A stretch of DNA of 64,000 nucleotides from Candidatus Baltobacteraceae bacterium (GTDB lineage: Bacteria; Vulcanimicrobiota; Vulcanimicrobiia; Vulcanimicrobiales; Vulcanimicrobiaceae). Each line of letters starts with the position of its first letter. Position 1 is the first letter of the stretch. The notes below the pieces were generated by a model. It did no database searches. It saw only the letters and a program-made list of their open reading frames with translations, and was not told the DNA's origin. A program made the position numbers and the translations under genes. Below, in pieces: positions 1 through 8,848 of this stretch. The DNA lies in assembly GCA_036559195.1 (NCBI GenBank), contig DATBTN010000060.1, positions 1 to 64,000 on the forward strand. The letters run 5' to 3'.

Positions 1-2012
1 GGCATGTTTTCGAAGTACGGCGGTTTCTTGACGTATTCGGATTTCGGATCCCACGTGAAGCGTTCGCCGGAGGGTACGTCGAGCTGCGCCCAATGATCGT
101 CGCCGCGGAACACGTCGGAATAGGTCGACTTGAACATCTCGTCATTGATGGCTTCGGCCATTACGGTGTTGATCTCGGCGTTCGACGGCCAGATATCTTT
201 CAAATAGACGGGTTTTCCGTCGTCGCCGATACCGAGCGGCTCGGTCGTCAGGTCGAGATCCATGCGGCCGGCGAGCGCGTACGCGACGACCAGCGGCGGC
301 GAGGCGAGATAGTTCGCGCGCACTTGCGGATGAATGCGCCCTTCGAAGTTGCGGTTGCCCGAGAGCACCGCGGCCACGATCGAATCGTTCTCGGCGACGG
401 CTTCGGCGATCTTCTCCGGGAGCGGGCCGCTGTTGCCGATGCACGTGGTGCAGCCGTAGCCGACGATGTTGAACCCGAGGCCGTCGAGGTGCTGCTGCAG
501 GCCGGCTTTCGCGAGATAGTCGGTAACGACTTTGGAGCCCGGCGCGAGCGAGGTTTTTACCCACGGGCGCGTTTTTAGTCCGCGCTGCAGCGCGTTGCGC
601 GCCAACAGCCCGGCGGCGATCAGCACCGAGGGATTGCTCGTGTTCGTGCAACTCGTGATCGCGGCGATAACGACCGATCCGTCGGCGACCTGCGTGCTCG
701 CATGCGTCGCGACCGCGGTTCCGCCGCCGCCTTCGTTCTCAAAGTTCGAAGCCGGGCTTGCGGGCTTGGCATCGCGCGCTTCGACCCACGCTTCCAACGC
801 TTTGTTGAACGTCGATTTCACGCTGTGCAGCGGTACGCGATCCTGCGGACGGCGCGGTCCGGCGAGATTGGGCTCGACGGTGCTCAAATCGAGCGCGAGC
901 GTATCGGTGAAAGCGGGATCGGCCGTTTCATCGGTGCGGAACATGCCTTGCGCTTTTGCGTACGCCTCAACGAGCGCGATGTGATCGGCGGCGCGGCCGG
1001 TCAGACGTAAATAGTCGAGCGTCTGTGCGTCGATCGGGAAGATCGCGCAGGTCGAACCGTACTCCGGCGACATATTGCCGATCGTCACGCGATCGGAGAC
1101 GCTTAGGTTGCTCAAGCCCTTTCCGTAGAACTCGACGAACTTGCCGACGACGCCCTTCTTACGCAAGAGTTCGGTGACGGTCAGCACGAGATCGGTGGCG
1201 GTCACGCCCTCGCGCAATTCTCCGTCGATGCGAAAACCGACGACTTCGGGGATCAGCATCGTGACGGGTTGCCCCAGCATCGCCGCCTCGGCTTCGATCC
1301 CGCCGACGCCCCACGCGAGCACGCCGAGGCCGTTGGCCATCGTCGTGTGCGAATCGGTTCCCACGACCGTGTCGGGGTATGCCGCGGTAGCCTCCGCATC
1401 GGCGGTCACACCCGCGCCGCCGGCGCCGAAGATCACGCGCGAAAGATACTCGATGTTGACTTGATGCACGATGCCCGTATCGGGCGGGACGACTCGGAAA
1501 TTGGCGAGTGCGGCTTGGCCCCACTTAAGGAACGCGTAGCGTTCGCGGTTGCGCTCGAATTCGATGTCGGCGTTCTGCTTCAACGCTTCGGGCGTGCCGA
1601 AAAAATCGACTTGCACGGAGTGATCGATGACCAGTTCGACCGGCTGCAGGGGATTGATCGCGCGCGGATCGCCCTGCATATCGGCCATCGCATCGCGCAT
1701 GACGGCGAGATCGACGACGCACGGAACGCCGGTGAAATCCTGCAGCAGCACGCGCGCCGGGCGATATGCGATCTCGCGTTCCGGCGGTTCGTGCGGATTC
1801 CAATCCGCCAGCGCCTCGATATCGTCTTTGCTCACCGATCGCCCGTCTTCAAAACGCAGCAGATTTTCCAGCAAAATCTTCATCGAATAGGGCAGGCGAC
1901 TCACGTTTTTGAGGCCCGCCTTCTCGAGCGCGTCGAGACGGTAATACGAATAGGACCGATCGCCGACGGTCAGCCGATCGAGGGCGTTAAAACTGTTAAC
2001 GTGCTGATTCAT
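1..2012 (-). CDS. acnA: Aconitate hydratase A, 3' end outside the window
   Basis: Catalyses citrate/isocitrate interconversion in the TCA cycle, in the cytoplasm, with a 4Fe-4S cluster. About 670 residues are visible from the start; the usual length is about 900, so the C-terminal swivel domain lies off the left edge. The N-terminus has the AcnA pattern [16 protein letters not shown] and [12 protein letters not shown]. Cluster cysteines are seen in [12 protein letters not shown] and [12 protein letters not shown]. The ATG at 2012 follows a GGAG ribosome site. Its A is shared with the RNase D stop (TGATG), so the two are likely translationally coupled. Identity is certain; only completeness is in doubt. 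Confidence 0.96.
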   Translation of the reverse strand, partial: MNQHVNSFNALDRLTVGDRSYSYYRLDALEKAGLKNVSRLPYSMKILLENLLRFEDGRSVSKDDIEALADWNPHEPPEREIAYRPARVLLQDFTGVPCVVDLAVMRDAMADMQGDPRAINPLQPVELVIDHSVQVDFFGTPEALKQNADIEFERNRERYAFLKWGQAALANFRVVPPDTGIVHQVNIEYLSRVIFGAGGAGVTADAEATAAYPDTVVGTDSHTTMANGLGVLAWGVGGIEAEAAMLGQPVTMLIPEVVGFRIDGELREGVTATDLVLTVTELLRKKGVVGKFVEFYGKGLSNLSVSDRVTIGNMSPEYGSTCAIFPIDAQTLDYLRLTGRAADHIALVEAYAKAQGMFRTDETADPAFTDTLALDLSTVEPNLAGPRRPQDRVPLHSVKSTFNKALEAWVEARDAKPASPASNFENEGGGGTAVATHASTQVADGSVVIAAITSCTNTSNPSVLIAAGLLARNALQRGLKTRPWVKTSLAPGSKVVTDYLAKAGLQQHLDGLGFNIVGYGCTTCIGNSGPLPEKIAEAVAENDSIVAAVLSGNRNFEGRIHPQVRANYLASPPLVVAYALAGRMDLDLTTEPLGIGDDGKPVYLKDIWPSNAEINTVMAEAINDEMFKSTYSDVFRGDDHWAQLDVPSGERFTWDPKSEYVKKPPYFENM

Positions 2013-3181
2013 CACTCCATCTTAATTCGCGGATCGCCGCCCGCGTAGCCTTCGATGCGAAGCGCGTTTTCGCCCGACAAAAGTCGCCAGAGCGGCTCCC
2101 CGACGAGTCCGGTGCGCCACGCCGAGAGGTCGAGTACCGCTTCGAAGCTTTCGCGATCGGCCGGCACCTCGCGGGCGGCACGCTCGAGCGCGGCGCGCGG
2201 CACGAGCAGACTCGCGGGAAGTTCGTGCTCGCGCGCGATCTCGCCCACGACCACGCTCATGAGCGCGGCCAGCGTTTCGCGAGCGTTTCCGAGCGGACGC
2301 GGCGACTTGTGCGGTAGCGCGTCCTCCGCCACCGCCTCCCCGCGCGCGACGGCCTCCAGCAACGCCGGACCGAGCGATCGGCGGGTACCGGCCTCGAGCC
2401 GCCGCAGCGCGGCGAGATCCTCAAGGCGTTTCGGACGCAGCGTGGCCAGACCAGCCAAGACGTCGTCCGGCATAACGTATTTGAGCGGCAGATCGCGATC
2501 GCGCGCCAGGCGATCGCGCAGCGTCGCGAGCTCGAGTAAGATGCCGAGCTCGCGCCGGCTCATGCGATTGGATCCCGGAATGCGCATGTAGAGCCGGCGC
2601 GTATCGACGCGATACTTTTCGATATCCGCGACCGCGGCGCTCTCCTGTGCGGCCCACGCGAGGCGGCCCTTCGCTTCGAGTCGCTCCTCCAGTTTGTCTT
2701 GCATGTCGAGTAGGTGCGCCACGTCGTCGATCAGATATTCGATTTGATGCTCCGAGAGCGGACGCGCGGACCAATCGCTCACGGTCTGCGATTTTTTTAA
2801 TCGCACGTGATTGAGTTCGCGCACGAGATCGGCCAGCGAGATCGCCATGCCGTACCCGAGAAACGAGGCCGCGACCTGACAATCGAAGACGCGCGGCGGC
2901 ACCAGATCGAATCGATCGGCAAAGATCTTCAAGTCGCTCGTGAGCGCGTGCCCGACGACCGTCGTCTCGCACAACGCTTCGGCTAGCGAACGCAGATCGG
3001 GCAGCACGAGCGGGTCGACGAGCGCCGCACCATCCTCGAACGCCAATTGGACGACCATCAAGCGCGCGGTGTAACTGCGCTCGTTGTGAAATTCGGTGTC
3101 GAGACCCACGCGCGGGGCGTTTCGGACGCGTTCGCAGAGCGCTTCGAGCTCCTGCGGCGTCGTGATCATCTGGGCGTTCAT
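2012..3181 (-). CDS. rnd: Ribonuclease D
   Basis: A 3'-5' exoribonuclease for tRNA and structured RNA 3' ends. The DEDDy signature is complete: D28 and E30 in GLDTEF, D83 in [10 protein letters not shown], and Y149 with D153 in YLIDDVAHL. An HRDC-type helical domain follows at about residues 210-290, then a second C-terminal helical region. The length of 389 aa is normal. The start overlaps the stop of the upstream VTT gene (ATGA), and the stop overlaps the aconitase start, giving a three-gene leftward operon. Confidence 0.93.
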   Translation of the reverse strand: MNAQMITTPQELEALCERVRNAPRVGLDTEFHNERSYTARLMVVQLAFEDGAALVDPLVLPDLRSLAEALCETTVVGHALTSDLKIFADRFDLVPPRVFDCQVAASFLGYGMAISLADLVRELNHVRLKKSQTVSDWSARPLSEHQIEYLIDDVAHLLDMQDKLEERLEAKGRLAWAAQESAAVADIEKYRVDTRRLYMRIPGSNRMSRRELGILLELATLRDRLARDRDLPLKYVMPDDVLAGLATLRPKRLEDLAALRRLEAGTRRSLGPALLEAVARGEAVAEDALPHKSPRPLGNARETLAALMSVVVGEIAREHELPASLLVPRAALERAAREVPADRESFEAVLDLSAWRTGLVGEPLWRLLSGENALRIEGYAGGDPRIKME

Positions 3182-3822
3182 AGCGTTTTCGTTGGCCTCG
3201 GAGCGCTGGTGCGGAATCGGAAGTGAAAGCGTGGATGGTGGTGTTGGATGTAGTTATGCGCGCGCGTTTCGGCGTGATGGATGATCGTGGTGATACCGTG
3301 GCCAAAAATCGCGAGCAGCGTGCAGATTGGGATGGCGATGGCGCACATCGTCCACACGTGGACCCAAACCGGCACGCGAAATGCGGCGGCCGACGCGGTC
3401 GCGACGGTCCCGCCGAAACCGGGGATGACGCGAACCGCGAGCAAGAAGGCCGGCGACCCGATCGGAAACCGTTTGACCCACGGCGGCAATCGCTCGATAG
3501 CCGCGTCGAGATCGAGCAGATGCGATGCGCGGCGATTGATCCAGTAGCCAAGCAGCGCCGCAAAGACCAGCCCGATCGCGTTGATGATCGAGCCCCAGAG
3601 CGGGCCGAAGATCGCGCCGTTCATGACCGCGAGCGCGTCGGTGACCGAGAACGGCGCCGATGCGACCACGGCGAAGATCGCGATCGCGATCGGATACGCG
3701 AATGGCCCGAGCGATCGGATGAAGTGCTCGACCTGCGGCTGATAGCGGATCACGTAGGCCGCTAATGCAAACGAGGCCAGCAGGATCGCGACGCCAAAAA
3801 TGCGCTTGCCGAGGCGATTCAA
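3178..3822 (-). CDS. TVP38/TMEM64-type (VTT domain) membrane protein
   Basis: A 214-aa polytopic inner-membrane protein of the SNARE-associated/DedA superfamily. Such proteins are linked to lipid scrambling and envelope homeostasis, but the substrate here is unknown. Visible signs are an N-terminal membrane segment, FGPLWGSIINAIGLVFAALLGY at about 72-93 (glycine-rich re-entrant pattern), and AVRVIPGFGGTVATASAAA at about 127-145, which matches the family's R-x-x-P-x-x-G motif. The C-terminal tail is rich in His and Arg. The start is TTG at 3822 after a GGCGGA-like site. It is the first gene of the run into rnd and acnA. Confidence 0.8.
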   Translation of the reverse strand: MNRLGKRIFGVAILLASFALAAYVIRYQPQVEHFIRSLGPFAYPIAIAIFAVVASAPFSVTDALAVMNGAIFGPLWGSIINAIGLVFAALLGYWINRRASHLLDLDAAIERLPPWVKRFPIGSPAFLLAVRVIPGFGGTVATASAAAFRVPVWVHVWTMCAIAIPICTLLAIFGHGITTIIHHAETRAHNYIQHHHPRFHFRFRTSAPRPTKTL

Positions 3823-3855
3823 TCCGCCGCCATACCTCGAATGAAGGAGGGTCCG

Positions 3856-4245
3856 ATGGGTCCACGCCTGATCATCACGGCCTTATGCGCCATCGGCCTC
3901 TACGCTTCCGTTTTCATGCTGCGCAAGACCCGGCGGGCCGAGCGCGGGCAACTCCGGGAGGCGAGCGTGGTGCAGACCAAACGCGCGCGGCTCTTCGGCG
4001 CGACGCCCAACGCACTCGTCGGCATCGCGTACTATCCGCTGATCGTGGCTGGGGTTTGGCTGCTCGGACCGCCCGCGTCGCTGCTGGTGCTGGCGGCCGC
4101 GCTCTTCGCCGCGGGCACGTCGTTCTATCTGGCGTACAGCCTGACGTTCGTCACCCGCATGAGCTGCTCGTATTGCTGGACCGCGCACGTGGTAAACTGG
4201 GCGCTCGCCGCCCTGCTTGCGTGGATCGCACGGAGCTGGGTATAA
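3856..4245 (+). CDS. VKOR-like (vitamin K epoxide reductase family) membrane protein
   Basis: A 129-aa protein with about four hydrophobic segments and the active-site pair C-S-Y-C in RMSCSYCWTAHVVNW. This matches VKOR enzymes, which reoxidise periplasmic thiol oxidoreductases using quinone. The usual loop cysteine pair near the N-terminus is not obvious, so electron relay may be incomplete. ATG 3856 is chosen over an in-frame ATG at 3841 because AGGAGG lies just before it and would be inside the gene otherwise. No DsbA-like partner is adjacent. The stop codon overlaps the TATAAT box of the next transcript. Confidence 0.75.
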   Translation: MGPRLIITALCAIGLYASVFMLRKTRRAERGQLREASVVQTKRARLFGATPNALVGIAYYPLIVAGVWLLGPPASLLVLAAALFAAGTSFYLAYSLTFVTRMSCSYCWTAHVVNWALAALLAWIARSWV

Positions 4246-4246
4246 T
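4217..4246 (+). promoter_or_regulatory. Sigma70-like promoter for the small transcript
   Basis: TTGCGT at 4217-4222, an 18-bp spacer, and a perfect TATAAT at 4241-4246, within the last codons of the VKOR-like gene. Initiation would be expected near 4253. It has no downstream protein gene on the same strand, which points to a short stand-alone RNA. Confidence 0.6.
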
Positions 4247-4295
4247 TTCGCTTGTCTCGAGAGAACAATCCTCACCGAGACCCGAGGAGGGCGGA

Positions 4296-4322
4296 ATGAC
4301 TCCGCAAGATCCACCTGGGTAG
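4296..4322 (+). CDS. Possible 8-codon micro-ORF inside the small transcript
   Basis: Reads MTPQDPPG then TAG. It is preceded by a perfect AGGAGG at 4285-4290 with 5 nt spacing to the ATG. The start codon lies in the loop of the GCGGA/TCCGC hairpin. A nested hairpin and terminator follow directly, as in leader-peptide attenuators, but no downstream gene shares the strand. It may be a translated micropeptide, a ribosome-binding decoy, or chance. Confidence 0.3.
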   Translation: MTPQDPPG

Positions 4323-4368
4323 ACTCCGCTGAAAACAGGTAGCTGAGCCTGCCGCTTCAGCGAATAGC

Positions 4369-4408
4369 AAAAAAACAGAGACCGCGCGAGTGCGCGGCCT
4401 CTGTTTTC
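4369..4408. terminator. Bidirectional intrinsic terminator
   Basis: Stem arms 4375-4387 and 4392-4404 are complementary over 13 positions with one A-C mismatch; the loop is GAGT. A run of A's precedes the stem (T-run for the leftward transcript), and TTTT follows it. It ends both the small transcript and the leftward gene at 4432-5118. Confidence 0.85.
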
Positions 4409-4431
4409 ATGTTGACGGTGTTGAACCGAAG

Positions 4432-5118
4432 CTACATTTTCCCCGACATCATTTTGCCCTGGGCATTCAAATGATATGCGGAGGCGAGATCCTTCATCGC
4501 AGTCGTCAGAATCGCGTGATACTGCGCGTCGGCAGCGAGACCGAACTTCTTGTCGATATCTTTCATCACTTGAACGTGGATCGGATGTGAGACGGCGCGA
4601 TCGAGCATGACCTCGACGTTAAACCCGCTGCCGGTCTGACCGGCGGCCCACAAGGCGCCGGCGAGAGCTTCGCCGTTCTTCGGATCGGGATTCGGCGTCG
4701 AAGGCAGCTTTACGCCCTTATCGGTGGCGATTTCCAGCGAATCGGAAACGACGAAATCGAACGTCTTCAGGAATTGGCCGATTTGCGCGCTTCCGTATTG
4801 CTTCGTCAGCTTCGCGACTTCGGGTTTAAACGCGCTGCCCGCAAGCGTTTGCAGCAGGGTGACGGTGTTGAATTTGCTCGGGCCGCCGCCGGCTTCGACC
4901 ATCGAGAGCGTTACTGCAAGGGCGGGCGTTCCCGTATAGACGCCCGGGCCCGAGAAACGCGAGGGAGCGTTGGTGACGCCCGCCGACATTTTGGCGCCCA
5001 TCATGTGATGGGCGTTCATCTTGGCATGCATGCCGCCCATCGACTGGGCAGCACCGACGCCGGTCGCCAGCAAGGCCGTAACGGCCGCGACCGCGCCGAT
5101 TTTGTAAAACGTACTCAT
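4432..5118 (-). CDS. Exported protein of unknown function, Met/His-rich N-terminus
   Basis: A 228-aa protein with a signal peptide (MSTFYKIGAVAAVTALLATG, cleavage after GAAQS or nearby), followed by a Met/His-rich segment (GGMHAKMNAHHMMGAKM) that could bind copper or another metal. The rest is mostly helical and soluble. I do not recognise the family. ATG 5118 is chosen for its AAAGGA site 6 nt upstream and for the signal peptide; a longer in-frame extension to 5217 lacks these. It runs alone into the terminator at 4375-4404. Confidence 0.75.
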   Translation of the reverse strand: MSTFYKIGAVAAVTALLATGVGAAQSMGGMHAKMNAHHMMGAKMSAGVTNAPSRFSGPGVYTGTPALAVTLSMVEAGGGPSKFNTVTLLQTLAGSAFKPEVAKLTKQYGSAQIGQFLKTFDFVVSDSLEIATDKGVKLPSTPNPDPKNGEALAGALWAAGQTGSGFNVEVMLDRAVSHPIHVQVMKDIDKKFGLAADAQYHAILTTAMKDLASAYHLNAQGKMMSGKM

Positions 5119-5232
5119 AGGGGTCCTTTCCGAGCCGTGCTCGGTACGAAAAAAGACGATACCCCTTAGAGACGCTGCGCGGGCCCGCTTGGATGGCTCC
5201 CCACGAGAAATGCGCACGTTTCGCTGTCACGG

Positions 5233-5252
5233 TGAGCTTTTCGAAAAGCTCA
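5233..5252. repeat. 20-bp perfect palindrome, possible solo REP-like element
   Basis: TGAGCTTTTCGAAAAGCTCA is a perfect palindrome just after the stop of the gene at 5255-5689. Its half CCTGAGCTTxTCGAA resembles the core of the REP-like repeat seen elsewhere in the window. No T-run follows, so it is not a clear terminator. Confidence 0.5.
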
Positions 5253-5254
5253 GG

Positions 5255-5689
5255 TTAGGTGTTTTTGATGGTGATTTGGTCGGCTTCTAGGACGCCGTTG
5301 GCGTCGGCGTGGCCGCGGACGTCGACGGTTTGGCCGGTTTGGATGCTGGCGCCGCGCGGATAGATGATCGTGCCCTGGTGCAGACGCACGTCGCGGAACT
5401 TGCCGAGTTGCAATTCCACTTCCATATCGTAGCGGCGGAAATACGTGACTTTGCCGAGTGCCTGCGTGTTGCTCCAGCCGTAGGCCGACTTCACGGCGCC
5501 GGTTACGGCGTTGATCACGTCGTTAACGATCGTGCCTTGCGGCGGCAGCGAGGGAAGCGGATTTCCGGGAGCCGCACTCGGCGCGGGACTAGGCGGCGGC
5601 GAGGCCGGCAAGGTGCTGGCGAGGGCGGCCAATCCCGCTCCAAGCGGGAACAGGACGGCGGCGAGCGCAGCGACGAAACGCGTTTTCAT
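5255..5689 (-). CDS. Exported protein with proline-rich linker, small beta domain
   Basis: A 144-aa protein with a signal peptide (about 1-25), a Pro/Ala/Ser linker (PASPPPSPAPSAAPGNPLPSLP), and a C-terminal beta-rich part. The end, TGQTVDVRGHADANGVLEAD, looks like an OB-type fold of the DUF5666 kind. That assignment is tentative. The domain probably sits outside the inner membrane, perhaps tethered by the linker. ATG 5689 has a weak AGGG site. Confidence 0.65.
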   Translation of the reverse strand: MKTRFVAALAAVLFPLGAGLAALASTLPASPPPSPAPSAAPGNPLPSLPPQGTIVNDVINAVTGAVKSAYGWSNTQALGKVTYFRRYDMEVELQLGKFRDVRLHQGTIIYPRGASIQTGQTVDVRGHADANGVLEADQITIKNT

Positions 5690-5730
5690 ATCCCTATCAA
5701 CGATCTATCGGGAAGCAGGGTTCCTCATTC

Positions 5731-6507
5731 GTGCGCCTGGCTGCAACCGTCATGCTCGTTCGACCGGCCGCCCAAGGCTTTGAGGTCTTCATGCTGCGGC
5801 GCAGCGCGGCCAGTAGCTTCGCGCCCGACGTCTACGTGTTTCCGGGCGGAACGGTCGACGCCGGGGATGCGAGCGATCGGGCGCTCGCTCGCGCCGTCGG
5901 ACTCGAATCCGATCGGCTCGCGCGCGAATTCCGCGCCGGCGCCGCGCCGCCCGAAGCGCCGGCGCTGCTGATCGCGGCGCTGCGCGAACTCTACGAAGAG
6001 GCCGGCGTGTTACTGGTCGCCGATCGGAATGGCCGCCCCATCGCGCCGGCACGTTTGCGCGAACGCGCGCAACGTTTGCATGCGGCGCGTCCGCTCGTGC
6101 AGCGCGGCGAGCTTGCGTTCTCGGCCCTGCTCGATGAGTTGGATTTTTATGCGGACGCGGCGGCGCTCGCGCGTTTCTCGCAATGGGTCACGCCCTCGAG
6201 CGAGCCGCGCCGGTACGACGCGCACTTCTTCGTCGCAAGCGTCGAAGCCGATCGGGCGGCGCTTGCCGACGCCTACGAAACGCACGATGGCCGCTGGATC
6301 GCCCCGCACGACGCGCTCGCCGGCATGGCCGACGGGAGTTTCCGCATGGTGTATCCCACGATCAAACACATCGAGCGGCTCGCGCGCTTCGACGACGCGC
6401 ACGCACTCGTGGCATTCGCGCGATCGAAACCCATCGCGCGAATCGAACCCGATACGATTGCGGAGCGCGGTTTCTCGATCGCGCCGCAGATGGAATTCAC
6501 GTGGTAA
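5731..6507 (+). CDS. NUDIX hydrolase (NUDT19-like)
   Basis: A 258-aa protein predicted to hydrolyse a nucleoside-diphosphate-X bond; the NUDT19/NUDT7 branch prefers CoA derivatives. It has FPGGTVDAGD at about 37-46 and the Nudix core RELYEEAGV at about 86-94, separated by a long insertion typical of this branch. The start is GTG 5731 with a weak upstream purine stretch. The stop overlaps the start of the next hydrolase by 7 nt, so the two are probably made together. Confidence 0.82.
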   Translation: MRLAATVMLVRPAAQGFEVFMLRRSAASSFAPDVYVFPGGTVDAGDASDRALARAVGLESDRLAREFRAGAAPPEAPALLIAALRELYEEAGVLLVADRNGRPIAPARLRERAQRLHAARPLVQRGELAFSALLDELDFYADAAALARFSQWVTPSSEPRRYDAHFFVASVEADRAALADAYETHDGRWIAPHDALAGMADGSFRMVYPTIKHIERLARFDDAHALVAFARSKPIARIEPDTIAERGFSIAPQMEFTW

Positions 6508-7334
6508 CCTCGCGTATTCGTACCGTACGCGCGCCGAATCCCTCGGCGATGACGCTCGATGGAACCAACAGCTATCTGATCGATGCCGGCGACGGTACCG
6601 CATTCTGCATCGATCCGGGACCCGCAATGGCGGGACACATCGACGCGTTACTAGGCGCGGCGCGCGAGATGAAGGTTCGGATCGCCTCGATCTGCGTGAC
6701 CCACGGTCATCCCGATCACGCGCCGGGAGCGCGCCTCTTGCACGAAGCGACCGGCGCGCCGGTCGCCGCGCACGCGAACGCAACATTCGCGCACGACCGC
6801 GACGTGAGCGATGGCGAGTCGCTGCATTTGGGAGACGCCGCGTTGATTGCGATGGACGCGCCCGGCCACAGCTTCGATCACCTCGTCTTCTACGAACCGC
6901 GCGAAGCGGCGCTCTTCACCGGCGACGTCGTGCTGGGCGAAGGGACGGTCCTCATCGCACCGCCCGGCGGCGCCATGCGACCCTATCAGCGCACGCTGCA
7001 GCGGCTGTACGATGAATTCCCGGCCGCGCTCGCGATCTACGGCGGGCACGGTCCGATCGTTCGCGACCCGCGAACGAAGCTGCACGAGTACCTCACCCAT
7101 CGCCAACGCCGGGAACGCGAACTGCTGGCCGAGCTCGCGGAACGCGCGCAAAGTATTCCCGAACTCGTCGCGCGGATCTATCGCGAAACGGCGCCGCAGC
7201 TCTGGCCCGCCGCCGGGCGGCAGATCCTCGCGCATCTCATCGCACTCGAGCGGGAAGGCCGCGTTCGATCGCAGGCGGTCGACGCGCGCGACGCCGACGA
7301 ATCCCGGATCTACCGTCTCTCCGATCCGAACTAA
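6501..7334 (+). CDS. Metallo-beta-lactamase fold hydrolase (LACTB2-like)
   Basis: A 277-aa protein with zinc motif H68-G-H70-P-D72-H73, a later GHS histidine, TGDVV (Asp ligand) and YGGHGP (final His). A helical C-terminal domain with a winged-helix look, as in LACTB2-like endoribonucleases or thioesterase-type hydrolases, follows at about 200-277. GTG 6501 overlaps the NUDIX stop. It is convergent with the oxidoreductase on the other strand (4-nt overlap at 7331-7334). Substrate unknown. Confidence 0.8.
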   Translation: MVTSRIRTVRAPNPSAMTLDGTNSYLIDAGDGTAFCIDPGPAMAGHIDALLGAAREMKVRIASICVTHGHPDHAPGARLLHEATGAPVAAHANATFAHDRDVSDGESLHLGDAALIAMDAPGHSFDHLVFYEPREAALFTGDVVLGEGTVLIAPPGGAMRPYQRTLQRLYDEFPAALAIYGGHGPIVRDPRTKLHEYLTHRQRRERELLAELAERAQSIPELVARIYRETAPQLWPAAGRQILAHLIALEREGRVRSQAVDARDADESRIYRLSDPN

Positions 7335-8302
7335 GCGTCGATCTGCAAAACGATCTTGCCGAATTGGCCGGCGTCGTTTAGACGGTTGGCCGCGGCGACG
7401 ACGTCGCGCATCGGGAAGACTTCGTCGACCACCGGCCGCAGCGACCGATCGGCGAAGAGCGCGAGCATGCCGCGGAAATCCTGCGGACTGCCCATCGACG
7501 TACCGTAGACGGTCACGTGATTCCAAAAGAGCGGGAAGAGTTTGACGGTTGCGTCGCCCGCCGTCCCGCCGTAGGTCACGACGCGTCCGCCGGGGCGCAC
7601 GAGCGCGATCGCCTTCGCAAACGCATCGCCGCCGGCCGAATCGATCGCGACGTCGATGGCGCCGGCTTTGCGCGCGACCTTGTGCCAATCCGGCGTGGTG
7701 CGGTAATTGATCGCAACGTCGGCGCCGAGCTGTTTGGCGCGCTCGAGCTTCGCGTCGCTGCTCGAGGTGACGATCGCACGCGCGCCGATGTGCTTGGCAT
7801 AGAGCAGTGCGAAACTTTGCACGCCGCCGCCGATGCCCGTGATAAGCACCGTCTCGCCGGCCTGCAGTTTCGCTCGCGTGAAGACGGCGCGGTAGGCCGT
7901 CAATCCGGCCAGCGGCAGGGCCGCCGCTTCGGCATCGCTGAGGTGCGCGGGTGCCGGATGCACGTTGCCTTTCGGAACGGCGACGTACTGCGCGAACGTG
8001 CCGTCGCGCGGCATGCCGAGAATCGTCGCACCCGGCGCCCAGACGGCCGGATCGTCGCCCCAGCCGAGCATCGGATCGATAACGACCCGCGTCCCGTCGA
8101 GATCGCCGACGCCGTCGGCTCCGAGCGTGCGCGGCAATTCGATGTTCGGATAGAGACCCTGCGTGATAAAGACGTCGCGATGGTTGAGCGCGGCCGCGCG
8201 CACGCGCACCAGCACCTCGCCGCCGGCCGGCTCGGGTTTTGGAATATCCTCAACGACGAGCCGTTCGGGACCGCCGGTTTCGTGGAGACGTACAGCTAGC
8301 AT
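7331..8302 (-). CDS. Zinc-binding dehydrogenase / quinone oxidoreductase (MDR family)
   Basis: A 323-aa NADPH-dependent medium-chain dehydrogenase. The N-terminal GroES-like fold has LNHRDVFITQG and LGADGVGDLDG. A Rossmann domain follows with ITGIGGGVQSFALLYAKHIGARAIVTSS at about 145-172. Structural zinc cysteines are absent, so quinone reductase-type chemistry is more likely than alcohol oxidation. ATG 8302 is preferred because the family N-terminus MLAVRLHETGGPE begins there; a longer frame upstream is not conserved-looking. Monocistronic. Confidence 0.82.
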   Translation of the reverse strand: MLAVRLHETGGPERLVVEDIPKPEPAGGEVLVRVRAAALNHRDVFITQGLYPNIELPRTLGADGVGDLDGTRVVIDPMLGWGDDPAVWAPGATILGMPRDGTFAQYVAVPKGNVHPAPAHLSDAEAAALPLAGLTAYRAVFTRAKLQAGETVLITGIGGGVQSFALLYAKHIGARAIVTSSSDAKLERAKQLGADVAINYRTTPDWHKVARKAGAIDVAIDSAGGDAFAKAIALVRPGGRVVTYGGTAGDATVKLFPLFWNHVTVYGTSMGSPQDFRGMLALFADRSLRPVVDEVFPMRDVVAAANRLNDAGQFGKIVLQIDA

Positions 8303-8356
8303 GCTGGGTGCGGTACGGTCAAGGCGATTCCCCGGCCTGCCGCGTAGTAAGGAGAC

Positions 8357-8599
8357 GTGGATTTCAAAGGGTATTTCAAGGGCCTGGCACGCGTCACGCG
8401 CTCGTTTAAGCTGGAGATCGGACCGATTCGCGCCGAAGGCGTACCGGCCGTGCTCATCGCCGTGACCGGCGTCGTGCTGGCCGCGGGCGTGGCGCGAGCG
8501 CTCACCCAAGGCTCCGACCGCCTGCCCGAAACCCTGCGCGAAGCGCGCGGGTTGGCAGAGACGCTGCGGCGCGACGACGCGCCGCGCTTACACGCATAG
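8357..8599 (+). CDS. Small membrane protein of unknown function
   Basis: An 80-aa protein starting at GTG 8357 right behind AAGGAG. A basic, amphipathic N-terminus (MDFKGYFKGLARVTRSFKL) is followed by one membrane helix (about 29-47) and a charged helical tail. No family recognised. It sits 11 nt before bolA and probably shares its transcript. Confidence 0.55.
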   Translation: MDFKGYFKGLARVTRSFKLEIGPIRAEGVPAVLIAVTGVVLAAGVARALTQGSDRLPETLREARGLAETLRRDDAPRLHA

Positions 8600-8610
8600 T
8601 TACGGAAGCA

Positions 8611-8847
8611 ATGATCGATAACACTTCGTTGACCGCGCTCATTCGCGCGCAGATGCCCGACGCGAACGTCGAGATCGTCGACCGCACCGGCACGATGGAC
8701 CACTTCAACGTGACCGTCCGCTCCCAGGCGTTCGCCGGCAAGACCCTCATCGAGCAGCACCAGCTCGTTTACGGTTCGCTCAAGGCCGCGCTCAAAGACG
8801 GACGCGTTCACGCCGTCGAACTCAAAACGCTTCTCCCGGAGAATTAA
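8611..8847 (+). CDS. BolA family protein
   Basis: A 78-aa BolA-fold protein. In other bacteria and in eukaryotes BolA-like proteins pair with monothiol glutaredoxins to bind or sense Fe-S clusters. Visible features are DHFNVTVRSQAFAGKTLIEQHQLVYGSLK with the conserved histidine of the IEQHQ segment and the short length expected for the BolA2/IbaG type. It is followed one base later by the monothiol glutaredoxin gene, the classical partner, which supports the assignment. Confidence 0.88.
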   Translation: MIDNTSLTALIRAQMPDANVEIVDRTGTMDHFNVTVRSQAFAGKTLIEQHQLVYGSLKAALKDGRVHAVELKTLLPEN

Positions 8848-8848
8848 T

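Larger units (their letters stand above)
4253..4408 (+). ncRNA. Candidate small RNA with its own promoter and terminator
   Basis: A stretch of about 155 nt between a TATAAT promoter and an intrinsic terminator. It contains successive hairpins: GTCTCG 4254-4259 with CGAGAC 4276-4281, plus inner GAG/CTC; GCGGA 4291-4295 with TCCGC 4301-4305; and CGCTGAA 4327-4333 with TTCAGCG 4356-4362, enclosing CAGG/CCTG. It also carries a very strong ribosome site and an 8-codon frame (separate entry), so it may be dual-function. I compared it mentally with 6S, SRP, tmRNA, RNase P and common riboswitch cores and found no match. The next gene on the right is convergent, so it is not a leader of a larger gene. 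Confidence 0.5.

Noticed and set aside
4253-4408. Known RNA classes (6S, SRP RNA, tmRNA, RNase P, T-box, c-di-GMP, fluoride and SAM riboswitches)
   Set aside because: None of the conserved core sequences I know for these classes is present, and no same-strand gene follows for a riboswitch to control.
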